Source: Roseiflexus sp. (GTDB taxonomy: Bacteria; Chloroflexota; Chloroflexia; Chloroflexales; Roseiflexaceae). Taken from it: a DNA stretch of 44,189 bases. This document shows, one piece after another, positions 17,464-25,199 of this stretch. Each line of letters begins with the position of its first letter. Within the stretch, counting starts at the first letter, position 1. The position numbers and the translations under genes are program-made. Location of the stretch: contig JAGHYV010000037.1 in the NCBI GenBank assembly GCA_017743475.1, positions 1 through 44,189 on the forward strand, in the 5' to 3' direction. The notes under the pieces were generated by a model. The model made no database searches. It was not told where the DNA came from and was given only the letters and a program-made list of their open reading frames with translations.

Positions 17464-18375
17464 ATGGCTCTACCCGATGAAGATGAGCGATTGACGGCAG
17501 CAATGGCGCACGCCAGCATCGTTGCCAATGTTGCAGGATTGACAGGTTTGATCCTGGCAGTTCTGCTCTGGGCGACTCAGCGCAGGCGGTCGCGCTTCGT
17601 GCGGGCGCATATTGTGCAGGTGCTTGTCTACCAGATTGGCACACTTCTGGGTGTTATTGCGCTAATGCTGTTGTGGTCTGGGTGTTTGCTGCTGTCGCTG
17701 CTGCCTGCTGCGTTGCGACCGGATCTCTACCGCGACGGCACCCTGCCAGACACGTTCTGGATTGCGTTGTTCGGGTTGATCCTGCCAATCGGGTACGGGT
17801 TTGCTGCCACGCTGTACGCCATTTATGGCGCGTATCGGGTCTATCGTGGCGAACACTTTACCTACCTGCTCGTCGGGCGACTGGTGCAGCGCGATTTGCA
17901 GGAGCCGCAGTCTCCGACACCAGCCTCAGTATCGTCTCTGGCAACTCCCGGACAATCGCTCCCTCTTCCTGAACGTCCAATCCTATCAACTGCTCGACTT
18001 CCTACTCAGGCAGAACGGGCGAAGCCGACACTCACTGATATGCCAGCATCTGTGGATCAGCATCCAGCCACGGCAGAACCACTATTGCGAACGGAAAGGG
18101 AAAGGGCAGCGGTGCCTTCGTCCGAACCAGCAGCATCGGTCAGCGGGACGGCATCACCTCCATCTGTTCCGTCGCCTTCTGACCAATCACCGATGCTCGC
18201 CGTGCCGGGTGGCGCGTCTCAGGAAAGCAGCGCAACCACTCTCTCGTCTACTGACGATACCACAGTTATGCCGCTCCAGGATGCACTCGATCAGGGCGCC
18301 CGTCCAGTCGTCAGCCCGCAACCCAACGAGATCACAGCAGAACGGCGTTCAGATCACCCACCCAATGAGCGGTAG
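17464..18375 (+). CDS. DUF4870-like membrane protein with a Ser/Pro-rich tail
   Basis: 303 residues. Residues 1-140 hold four membrane segments with the DUF4870 (Tic20-like) arrangement: DERLTAAMAHASIVANVAG, then SRFVRAHIVQVLVYQ, a long hydrophobic stretch and YGAYRVYRGEHFTYLLVG. Residues 155-303 are low-complexity (Pro, Ser, Thr, Ala, Gln), probably disordered and cytosolic. Function unknown. The 3' end overlaps the convergent gamma-carbonic-anhydrase-like gene by 22 bases. Confidence 0.75.
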   Translation: MALPDEDERLTAAMAHASIVANVAGLTGLILAVLLWATQRRRSRFVRAHIVQVLVYQIGTLLGVIALMLLWSGCLLLSLLPAALRPDLYRDGTLPDTFWIALFGLILPIGYGFAATLYAIYGAYRVYRGEHFTYLLVGRLVQRDLQEPQSPTPASVSSLATPGQSLPLPERPILSTARLPTQAERAKPTLTDMPASVDQHPATAEPLLRTERERAAVPSSEPAASVSGTASPPSVPSPSDQSPMLAVPGGASQESSATTLSSTDDTTVMPLQDALDQGARPVVSPQPNEITAERRSDHPPNER

Positions 18376-18875
18376 CGCTCTTTCAGCGCCACATAGCGCT
18401 GCGCTGTGCGGCGAATCCGTTCGAGTTGTCCTTCTCCGAGCGGTCGAACCATGCCAGGGATGCCAATCACCAGCGATCCTGGTGGCACGATTGTGCCCTC
18501 GGTCACCAGCGCGCGCGCCGCGATCAGGCTGCCAGCGCCGATCCGCGCATGGTTCAGCACGACAGCACCAATACCGATCAACACATCGTCTTCGACCGTA
18601 CACCCATGCACCACAGCCGCATGCCCAATGCTCACGCCATCACCAATGGTCAACCAGGCATCGGGGTCGGCATGCAACACACTTCCATCCTGAATGTTAC
18701 ACCGTGCCCCAATGCGAATAACACCGTTATCGCCACGGATAACGACCATTGGCCATACCGATGAGTCAGCGCCGATGCTGACCGTTCCATGCACATACGC
18801 ATACGGCGAAATGTATGCGCTTGGATGGATGTCGAGACGGTCGGTAATGTCGGGGAAATGGAATGGTTCGCTCAT
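18354..18875 (-). CDS. Gamma-carbonic anhydrase-like hexapeptide-repeat protein
   Basis: 173 residues of left-handed beta-helix hexapeptide repeats. The gamma-class motifs are present: RGD (residues 47-49), NIQDGSVLH with Gln62 and His68, and IGHAAVVHGC with His85 and His90. The three His match the zinc ligands of Cam/CamH and YrdA-type proteins. A C-terminal helix (GQLERIRRTAQRYVALKERY) follows. It may hydrate CO2 or, as for many YrdA/PaaY-like proteins, have a weak or different activity. An extended -10 lies 26 bases upstream. Confidence 0.88.
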   Translation of the reverse strand: MSEPFHFPDITDRLDIHPSAYISPYAYVHGTVSIGADSSVWPMVVIRGDNGVIRIGARCNIQDGSVLHADPDAWLTIGDGVSIGHAAVVHGCTVEDDVLIGIGAVVLNHARIGAGSLIAARALVTEGTIVPPGSLVIGIPGMVRPLGEGQLERIRRTAQRYVALKERYRSLGG

Positions 18876-18900
18876 ACACGCTGTCCAGCTTTAGAGAGAG

Positions 18901-18909
18901 ATTATAGCA
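18901..18909 (-). promoter_or_regulatory. Extended -10 promoter of the gamma-CA-like gene
   Basis: TGCTATAAT on the minus strand, 26 bases before the ATG at 18875. It is identical to the elements at 9034 and 17415. Confidence 0.6.
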
Positions 18910-19071
18910 GTTCTCACAAAACACAGTATGGACGAAGTTGAACACTCCTGAGAATGGCACGCCCTACACGATGATCGAAATACATTTCGGTCTACACGCT
19001 GCTGGACACGAGCGCCTTGCGCAATGTGGTAAGCCCAGACAGAGGTCAACATATCCGAGAACTGTATAAAT

Positions 19072-20632
19072 TCAGGCGTCCCAGACTGCTTCTTCATCGC
19101 CAGTCTCTGTCGGGCGCTGCGGAAGTCTGCCCGCTGCAAAGTCGTGGATGATAAGCGGAGCAAAGGCATCGAATCCAGCAATGTTAAGCGACCGGGTATC
19201 ATTGGGATCGGCAACGCTGTAGTGTGTGGCAGTCGTGGCCACGATGATCAGCGCCGCGTTGACGCCGACCGTGTTGCGATAGCGATCCAGCACAACATGC
19301 ACCGGCTCGCAATTCGCCCACGTCTCGTTATCGGTGATGATCACGACGGCGTCTGCTGGCACACGATTGTCTGTTGCCCACAGCAGCGGCTGGGAAATAT
19401 CCGTGCCCCCGCCTTCAAGTCTTTCGATGATACTCTGGATGTCGGTGAGACTCATTGATGGCGTGATGGGCAGATTGTCACACCTCGTATCGAACCAGAG
19501 CGCATGCCAGTGCGGTTCGGTGCGCGCGGTTACCATTGCCATCACGCCACCAATTTCGCGTGGCGTGATGCCGCCAAGCGATGCAGTCGCGGCACTGTCA
19601 TCGATCCGAACACATCCACTGCCAGCAGTATTCGGACGTTTGCTGGATCAACCAGCGGGAACGCCGCAGCGAACGCCTCATCGAGCGCCTGCTGGATGGC
19701 GGGAATGGGATCCCAGGTCTGCTTCGTCTTCCTGCTCTGCCCGGCCGCATAGGTGCGCGACGCGACCAGAATGTGGAATGGATGGATTCGGGCGCGGCGC
19801 AGATGCCCAGCATCGGTCAGGCGCTTTTCCACCAGGCGCGTGGCATCGTTGAGCGGCGCGAGCACGCCCAGGCGCGTCGGCGTCGCCAGATTACGCAGTA
19901 TCGCTCCCAGCGGCATATGCGGGAGCAATGCCGCCCAAACCTCAGCGTGCTGGAGGAAGCGGGTCGGGACAGCCTCGCGCGGCAGGCGCTCGTCGGTAAT
20001 CATCTGCGCTGCCAGGGACGCCTGAGACGAATCGAGGCTGCGCAGCCGCTCAAAGGCCCAGATTTTGCGCAGAACCGGATCGGGATGCGATTCCGGACTG
20101 ATACCGGGCCACCCGTGCGCGATCCAGTACAGCACCGCACTGCGTTGTGGGTCATCCGTGCGGGCATGACTCATGTGCAAGGCACGCCGCAGCGACCAGA
20201 ATCTGCGGCGCTGATACTTGATCGCGTGGTAGGCAAGGGTCGCCGCTGGCGCGGCGAGGAACCACTGCTGCACTGCGCGCCGCAGCGCGCGCCCCCATCC
20301 GCGCATCTGCACCGCGTAGTCAACCAGCGTGAGCAGGTGTGTTCCCGTGCGCGCGACGCACGGCGTCATCTCCACGGCATATGCCCTCGTAGCCTGGTTG
20401 CCAACCGCCAGCGTCAACGCCAGAACCATGAGCGCCGGGTTGTTCGATAGCGCGCGTCCCGACTGACTGACCTCAACCACGCGATCAATGACGCGCACGC
20501 CGTCTTCCTGGATCAGCGGCGTCAGACGGCATACCGCGTCGAGAGTCAGTGCAGTGCCGCTGGCGTAATACGTATTGTCGATAGTCCCCTGAATCAAATC
20601 GCGATTGCGGCACGGATAACGCGGTTGCTCAT
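19072..20632 (-). pseudogene. Ro60/Rsr-like TROVE-VWA gene, frameshifted
   Basis: Ro60 is a ring-shaped RNA-binding protein that holds Y RNA and misfolded RNAs. The TROVE part is clear (TYYASGTALTLD, EDGVRVIDRVVEVSQSGRAL, RTGTHLLTLVDYAVQMRGWGR, AAPAATLAYHAIKYQRRR). After LLAVDVFGSM the frame is lost at about 19597-19601. Adding one base in GATGAC restores DSAATASLGGITPREIGG and MAMVTARTEPHWHAL, the rest of the VWA domain (to 19072). The best start (ATG 20632, after GAGGAAGAGGAACGCCG) is out of frame with the TROVE frame, and the expected N-terminal VPNSAGGY-like block is missing. The MIDAS motif DxSxS reads DVFGS. Two lesions point to a pseudogene; sequencing error could explain at most the first. 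Confidence 0.8.
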
Positions 20633-20713
20633 CGGCGTTCCTCTTCCTCAAAGCCAGCGGCGCACCAGAATAATGCGCCGCTGCGGAGACCAAGAATAGC
20701 ATAACCAGTGCGT

Positions 20714-20826
20714 TGGAGGCAGGGTGGGGAGTCGAACCCTGGAGGGATGTCCCCCGTTCCATATGATAACCACCATCTATGGGGCGCGCTGATGCGGACA
20801 AGGTCGGCGACAGATACTACCCTGCC
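20714..20826 (-). ncRNA. Candidate Y RNA, tRNA-like module 2
   Basis: On the minus strand GGCAGGGT (20826-20819) pairs with ACCCTGCC (20725-20718), an 8-bp acceptor-like stem. TCCA follows, which looks like a discriminator base plus CCA. A T-arm with the loop TTCGACT and a GGG/CCC stem lies directly before the 3' strand, as in tRNA, but the total (113 nt) is too long for tRNA and no D-arm or anticodon arm is visible. Bacterial Y RNAs of the YrlA type are known to mimic tRNA and are encoded next to the Ro60 gene, as here. The motif GACCTTGTCC is shared with module 1. The module lies between module 1 and the Ro60 remnant. Confidence 0.6.
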
Positions 20827-20835
20827 CTGATAAAT

Positions 20836-20950
20836 GCACAGGTGGAGAATCTGAACCTCCCAACGCCGCGAGCAGTAACTGTCATCAATGGAGGCTGGCG
20901 TGGACAAGGTCAGCAGCGAATATGCGTTCGTTGCAACCAGCTACCTGTAC
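20836..20950 (-). ncRNA. Candidate Y RNA, tRNA-like module 1
   Basis: On the minus strand GTACAGGT (20950-20943) pairs with ACCTGTGC (20843-20836), 8 bp with one U-G pair. The T-arm GGAGG-TTCAGAT-TCTCC directly abuts the 3' strand. A hairpin at 20938-20908 has GCAACGAA/TTCGCTGC arms (one mismatch) closed by GGT/ACC. The shared block GCTGACCTTGTCC then follows. Length is 115 nt. The predicted transcription start of the promoter at 20961-20989 falls a few bases before the first stem. It is a paralogue of module 2 by order of elements and shared blocks. A Ro-binding stem with the conserved Y RNA bases could not be proven by eye. Confidence 0.6.
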
Positions 20951-20960
20951 GCACCGAAAC

Positions 20961-20989
20961 ATGGTATAAGGAACGTGATCGCTTGTCAA
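20961..20989 (-). promoter_or_regulatory. Promoter of the candidate Y RNA locus
   Basis: Minus strand TTGACA (20989-20984), 17 bases, TACCAT (20966-20961). The -35 is perfect and the -10 has four of six bases; TATACC with a 15-base spacer is an alternative. The start point would be about 20954, just before the first tRNA-like module. Confidence 0.6.
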
Positions 20990-21092
20990 GACCTTCCCCA
21001 TCACGTTTGTTCCCGTTCCGAATCCTGTCGAGAATTCTAGAGTGATGATGCAATGCCCCGCGACAGCTGGATACAGCGGCACTCCCTGCCAG

Positions 21093-21114
21093 CCTTCAAC
21101 CTTCAACCTTCAAC
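21093..21114. repeat. Heptamer repeat (CCTTCAA)3
   Basis: Three copies of CCTTCAA (GGTTGAA on the minus strand). They form the last codons and the stop of the gamma-glutamyltransferase gene. The same heptamer recurs at 27098-27139. Confidence 0.85.
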
Positions 21115-22715
21115 GCCATACCTGCGCCGCCGGGGTCAGAAGCGCCGCGCAGTCTGCCATGTTCGGGATCGATGCTGATCACCTGCACCAACCCAAACGA
21201 CCCATAACTCTGCGGTGCACGAAGAACCGGGTGGCGCGCGCGCACGTCTGCGCAGACATACTCAGGGATGCGATTCTGTACCACAATGCGATCACCCTGA
21301 CAATCGAAACGCGGCGCCTGTACTGCTTCTTCTGGACTCATTCCGAAATCGATGATATTCACAATCACCTGGAGCACGCCAGTAATGATGCGATTTGCCC
21401 CCGGCGCTCCGATGACCAGTACTGGACGATTGCTAGCATATACAATCGTTGGCGACATGCCGGTGATGCGCCCTTTACGCGGCGCTATCGAGTTGCGGTG
21501 ACCGGGGATCGGGTTGAAATTGATCATCGAGTTGTTGTACATAAACCCAAGCCCTGGCGTGATCACGCCTGATGACGTACCGAGCGAATGGGTCAGCGCT
21601 ACACAGTTGCCTGCATCGTCTACAACACTGACATGCGTGGTATCGGGAGGACCACCTGGTAGTGCCTCGACCGTGATGGGGCGCCCGGCGTCGATCTGCG
21701 CGCGCCACTGTACCGCGCGTTCCTTGCTGGTCAACCACGCCACCGGCACATCATCAAACGCCGGATCGCCAATGTAGCGGTTGCGATCGGCGAACGCGGC
21801 TTTCATCGCCATTGCGACAGTGAATAGATAATCGGCGCTGTTGTGACCCAGCGATGGCAGATCATACCCTTCGAGAATATTCAGCGCTTCAATCAGGGTC
21901 GGGCCGCCATGCGGCGCCTGCGACGAGACGACAGTATACCCGCGGTACGTTCCGATGGTTGGCAATTCTTCGCGCAGCGTATACTCAGCCAGGTCCTCAG
22001 CCGTGACAAACCCATCGTTTGCGGCAATATCCTCGCTCATACGGCGCGCCAGTTCACCGTGGTAAAAATCATCGGGACCGGCTTCCGCCAGGCGGCGCAG
22101 GGTCCGGGCATAATCTGGATTGCGCAGGATCATGCCTTCGTCGTAGGGTCGTCCATCGGCTGTCAGGTAGATACGCCGTGCCTCGGCATTCGCCAGAATA
22201 TAGTCGATCAACGAACACGCTTCCGGGTAGGGGGATCGCATCTTCCAGCGGTTGGCCAGCACACTATCTACCAGAAAGCCTTCCTCTGCAACCTGTATGG
22301 CTGGCTCGAGCGCCTGTGCCCAACTGATGCTGCCCCACCGTTCCAGCAATGCCGCTAACCCTTTGACCGTGCCGGGCGTGCAGATTGCCTGGTACCCGGC
22401 ATCGTTGACCTTGCCGGTGAGAAAATAGCCCCATCCGTCGGGATTCATACCGATGAAACGATCAACCCACATATCAGGACGAACCCGCGAGCCAGCCAGC
22501 GCTGGCGCATCCAGCAGGATCGTGCGTGTCGCCGGTTCGCCCGCCAGTCGCACGATAGCTAGGGCGTAGCCGCCTATACCGCACATTTGAGGGTTGACAA
22601 TCATTTGCACGAAGGCGCAGGTCACGGCGGCATCGATGGCATTGCCGCCCGCCATGAGTACCCTCGCCCCCGCTTCAACAGCCATAGGTTCGGGCGCCAC
22701 GATCATTCCGGCCAT
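21096..22715 (-). CDS. Gamma-glutamyltransferase family protein
   Basis: 539 residues of the GGT/Ntn-hydrolase family, which cleaves gamma-glutamyl bonds such as that of glutathione. It opens MIVAPEPMAVEAGARVLMAGGNAIDAAV. The self-cleavage site and nucleophile are seen in PPDTTHVSVVD (Thr359 by this numbering), so precursor processing into two subunits is expected. SSGVITPGLGFMYNNSM and MSPTIV further match the small subunit. No signal peptide is visible, unlike the periplasmic enzymes, so it may be cytosolic. The last residues (ALKVEG and stop) are encoded by a heptamer repeat and replace the usual GGT end, so the C-terminal tail has been reshaped. Confidence 0.92.
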   Translation of the reverse strand: MAGMIVAPEPMAVEAGARVLMAGGNAIDAAVTCAFVQMIVNPQMCGIGGYALAIVRLAGEPATRTILLDAPALAGSRVRPDMWVDRFIGMNPDGWGYFLTGKVNDAGYQAICTPGTVKGLAALLERWGSISWAQALEPAIQVAEEGFLVDSVLANRWKMRSPYPEACSLIDYILANAEARRIYLTADGRPYDEGMILRNPDYARTLRRLAEAGPDDFYHGELARRMSEDIAANDGFVTAEDLAEYTLREELPTIGTYRGYTVVSSQAPHGGPTLIEALNILEGYDLPSLGHNSADYLFTVAMAMKAAFADRNRYIGDPAFDDVPVAWLTSKERAVQWRAQIDAGRPITVEALPGGPPDTTHVSVVDDAGNCVALTHSLGTSSGVITPGLGFMYNNSMINFNPIPGHRNSIAPRKGRITGMSPTIVYASNRPVLVIGAPGANRIITGVLQVIVNIIDFGMSPEEAVQAPRFDCQGDRIVVQNRIPEYVCADVRARHPVLRAPQSYGSFGLVQVISIDPEHGRLRGASDPGGAGMALKVEG

Positions 22716-22733
22716 AGGAGTCTCTTTCTTTCA

Positions 22734-22764
22734 TTGTATGAGAATGGGTGTGAGGCAGTATACT
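22734..22764 (+). promoter_or_regulatory. Promoter of the alpha/beta hydrolase gene
   Basis: TTGTAT (22734-22739) and TATACT (22759-22764), with a 19-base spacer. A second TATACT overlaps at 22764-22769. It lies about 36 bases before the ATG. Confidence 0.45.
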
Positions 22765-22799
22765 ATACTTGTTGAGCAGTTAAGACAGGAGAACGCTCC

Positions 22800-23759
22800 A
22801 TGACGAGTTTTCGGAGCCTGGCGCCATTCATTCTCGGTCTGGGCATGGGAGCAGCGATCGGTCCGACGGTCTATCGCGCAGTACAGGCGCAGCGTCTGAT
22901 GCTGTTCGGCATGCGTCAACCGTTATGGCGCTACCCCGCTGATCTCCGCTTGACGGCAGAGGATGTTGTGTTTCCGTCGCAGGATGGCGTCACGTTGCGC
23001 GGATGGTTCATTCATCGCGCCAATGATGACGGCACGCCTGCACCAGCAGTAATTTTTGTTCATGGCTGGCCCTGGAATCGCTGCGGGAACCGTGCTGGCG
23101 CCACGGTGCTTCCCGATCGCACGGTTGATTTTCTCGAGCCGGCGTCTGCTCTTAGCAACGCCGGGTTTCATGTCTTGCTGTTCGATCTGCGGAACCACGG
23201 TCTCAGCGATGCCAGTCCGCCGGTGACCTTCGGCGTCAACGAGGCGCGCGATGTCATTGGCGCGGTGACGATGCTTCGCACACGAAGGGATGTGGACGGA
23301 GCGCGCATTGGTCTGATCGGATACTCCATGGGGGCGAATGCCGCGCTGCGCGCCGCTCCCGACTGCGCCCCTATCCGCAGTATCGTCGCGGTGCAACCGA
23401 CGAGCGCGGAAGTATTTGCACCGAATGCCGCGCGTGACATCCTCGGTCCTGCCGGTCCGATGCTGATCCGGATGGGGGGATTGATCCATCAGGCGTTTGG
23501 TGCGCCGCCATTTGCTGCGATTGCGCCTGCTGCCTGGACGCCGCGCTTGCAAGACACCGACGTGCTATACATCCAGGGCGCTGGTGACCGCTGGGGATCG
23601 CTCGCCGACGTCGAGGCCATGGCGACGAACACGCCCCGCGCACGTCCGGTGATCGTCGCGCCGTCGAGCGAACGTTACGGCGGCTACCTGTACGTCGTCG
23701 AACATTGTGCGGAGATCGTCGCGTTCTTCCGTGAGACGCTGGGTGGGGAGGGCGGTTGA
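22800..23759 (+). CDS. Alpha/beta hydrolase with N-terminal hydrophobic segment
   Basis: 319 residues; ATG 22800 with CAGGAGA upstream. Residues 5-30 are hydrophobic and may anchor it in the membrane. The hydrolase fold has PAVIFVHGWPWNRCG (oxyanion HG), the nucleophile elbow LIGYSMGANAALRAA (Ser), QGAGDRWGS (Asp) and VVEHCAEIVAFF (His). The family includes esterases and dipeptidyl hydrolases, and the substrate is unknown. It is divergent from the gamma-glutamyltransferase gene. Confidence 0.87.
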   Translation: MTSFRSLAPFILGLGMGAAIGPTVYRAVQAQRLMLFGMRQPLWRYPADLRLTAEDVVFPSQDGVTLRGWFIHRANDDGTPAPAVIFVHGWPWNRCGNRAGATVLPDRTVDFLEPASALSNAGFHVLLFDLRNHGLSDASPPVTFGVNEARDVIGAVTMLRTRRDVDGARIGLIGYSMGANAALRAAPDCAPIRSIVAVQPTSAEVFAPNAARDILGPAGPMLIRMGGLIHQAFGAPPFAAIAPAAWTPRLQDTDVLYIQGAGDRWGSLADVEAMATNTPRARPVIVAPSSERYGGYLYVVEHCAEIVAFFRETLGGEGG

Positions 23760-23835
23760 AGGTGCAGGGGTGTAGTGTAGCGCTCCTGACCAGTGACATT
23801 CAACCGAAGATCTGAACATAAAGTGCTGGTAACGT

Positions 23836-24446
23836 CTATTGCTTTACCCTGCCACGGCGTTTAATGCCCAGTCCGTGGAGAAACAAATCCGGCACATCAA
23901 TCTGGTCGTCTGGGTGTTTGCGACAGACGTCCAATTCGAGCAAAAATTCGAGAAATTCAGCCGGGGTTTTGCGCAGCGGGCGCTGCTTTTCCTGTGGATT
24001 GTTGCGCCAGGCCGACCAATCCTGGGCCAGGATCTCTTCCCACTCTTGGTGAGTCATCAGCACTTCGCGTTGCGACAATCGTCTGGTTAGTGCTTCTAAC
24101 CAGGGCATCTCACGGCTCTTGAGCAACCGTACATACTCATCCGAAACCTGATCCAGCGCGTGGCGCAACGAGGTGGGATGTAACAGGTGCTGCTCGCCAG
24201 CCCGCGCCGCATCCAATTCCTGGGCAGCTGCATAGCCCCACAGGCTGACCAGATTGCGCGTCGTAATGTGCCTCCGCCCAGAGCATCGGCAAACCACAGT
24301 GCCACACGGATGCGGGCAAAAATATCGGATGAAAGCAAGGTACGCTCGACCTGCTGCTGGCGGACAAGATCTTCCAACGCATGGAGCGCTGCCTGCCGCG
24401 CCTGGTCAAAATGACGTATGGGAGCACTGTTTATCGAATCACTCAA
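23836..24446 (-). pseudogene. Unknown helical protein, second gene of a HEPN pair, frameshifted
   Basis: The frame beginning at TTG 24446 (LSDSINSAPIRHFDQ) overlaps the stop of the preceding gene. It runs through RQAALHALEDLVRQQQVERTL as two parts here (RQAALHALEDLV, RQQQVERTL), to IRVALWFADALGGG and is then lost. One base later a new frame continues HITTRNLVSLWGYAAAQELD, SLRHALDQVSDEYVRLLKS and ends GLGIKRRGRVKQ at 23836. A single-base loss in the G/C run near 24273-24276 would explain this. The family is not recognised. It is mostly helical and is translationally coupled to the HEPN-like gene, so it may be its partner. Confidence 0.55.
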
Positions 24447-24858
24447 TCCACATCTGCTGCACCGTTTGTTGGTACACACGTTCGGCTTCTGTGAGCCAGT
24501 TCTGCGCCTGCTGCCATGTGAGGTCGCCCGGCGCGCGGTAGCGCATGGTTTCTTTCCAACCGGCAGGCAGGGTAGCGTAGGCGATGTCCGGCAGCAGATC
24601 GGGGATGTAACGCGCCGTGTGCGGACTGTCGCCGGTTGCCAGCGCCGCAACCCAGGCATTGAGCGCGCTCAGGTCTTGCCCCTGCAATGAAGCGCCGCTA
24701 ACCTGCAACAGCGTTTTAAGCACACACTCGACGACATAGCCGACGTGATAGCCAGCGCCGTCGTAGCGGGCAGCGTCCAGCAACGCTTGCGCATTGTCCG
24801 GGCGTTTGCGCGCCGCTTCGGAATAATCATCGCCGTTGGGTTAACACAAGCGAGACAT
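24439..24858 (-). pseudogene. HEPN-like gene with an in-frame stop at codon 6
   Basis: ATG 24858 has AGAGGT just upstream and reads M-S-R-L-C, then TAA (24841-24843). After the stop the same frame continues PNGDDYSEAARKRPDNAQAL, LDAARYDGAGYHVGYVVE and CVLKTLLQVSG, and ends QQTVQQMWIE. The run AGYHVGYVVECVLK is typical of HEPN proteins, which are often RNases of toxin-antitoxin or abortive systems. No initiation codon with a good ribosome site lies after the stop, so the gene is probably dead. The HEPN R-x4-6-H motif is not evident. Confidence 0.6.
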
Positions 24859-24988
24859 AGCACCTCTTGCGAAAATTCTACTGCTACCAGACCATCTGCG
24901 AACGTGACACTGGGGGAACAGGGACGCGGATGGCAATAAAATACCCGGCAGCATGCCGGGCATTCATTATGAAATGAAGTATTGTTGC

Positions 24989-25063
24989 TGGCTCCCCGAC
25001 CAGGATTCGAACCTGGAACCTACTGATTAACAGTCAGCCGCTCTACCGTTGAGCTATCGGGGA
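24989..25063 (-). tRNA. tRNA-Asn (GUU), CCA encoded
   Basis: Minus strand: acceptor TCCCCGA/TCGGGGA, D-arm GCTC-AACGGTA-GAGC, anticodon arm CTGAC-TGTTAAT-CAG region with anticodon GTT, and T-arm CCAGG-TTCGAAT-CCTGG. Discriminator G at 24992 and an encoded CCA at 24991-24989. All bases of a canonical class I tRNA are in place. Confidence 0.97.
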
Positions 25064-25082
25064 TCATCGATTCCGGTATGAG

Positions 25083-25111
25083 ATTATACACGCGCCCTGT
25101 CAGTCTGTCAA
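25083..25111 (-). promoter_or_regulatory. Consensus promoter of tRNA-Asn
   Basis: Minus strand TTGACA (25111-25106), 17 bases, TATAAT (25088-25083): a perfect consensus, 19 bases before the tRNA 5' end. Confidence 0.85.
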
Positions 25112-25199
25112 ACTTGACTCGCACGTTTGCTGTGTGCTACGATGCCTTATGTTCTGAATCCGTTTATCGCCCGTCACCTTCTGAAGAAGAGGTGTCCAC

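Noticed and set aside
17361-17528. Longer N-terminus of the MoxR protein at 16470
   Set aside because: The extension crosses the divergent promoter and overlaps the DUF4870 gene; MQFATIDDLQ is the normal start of the family.
19581-20450. Plus-strand frame opposite the Ro60 remnant
   Set aside because: Shadow with Arg-rich content; the TROVE motifs lie on the minus strand.
20714-20826. A normal tRNA gene
   Set aside because: The acceptor-like stem, T-loop and CCA are present, but the total length is too great and D-arm and anticodon arm are missing; a tRNA-like module fits better.
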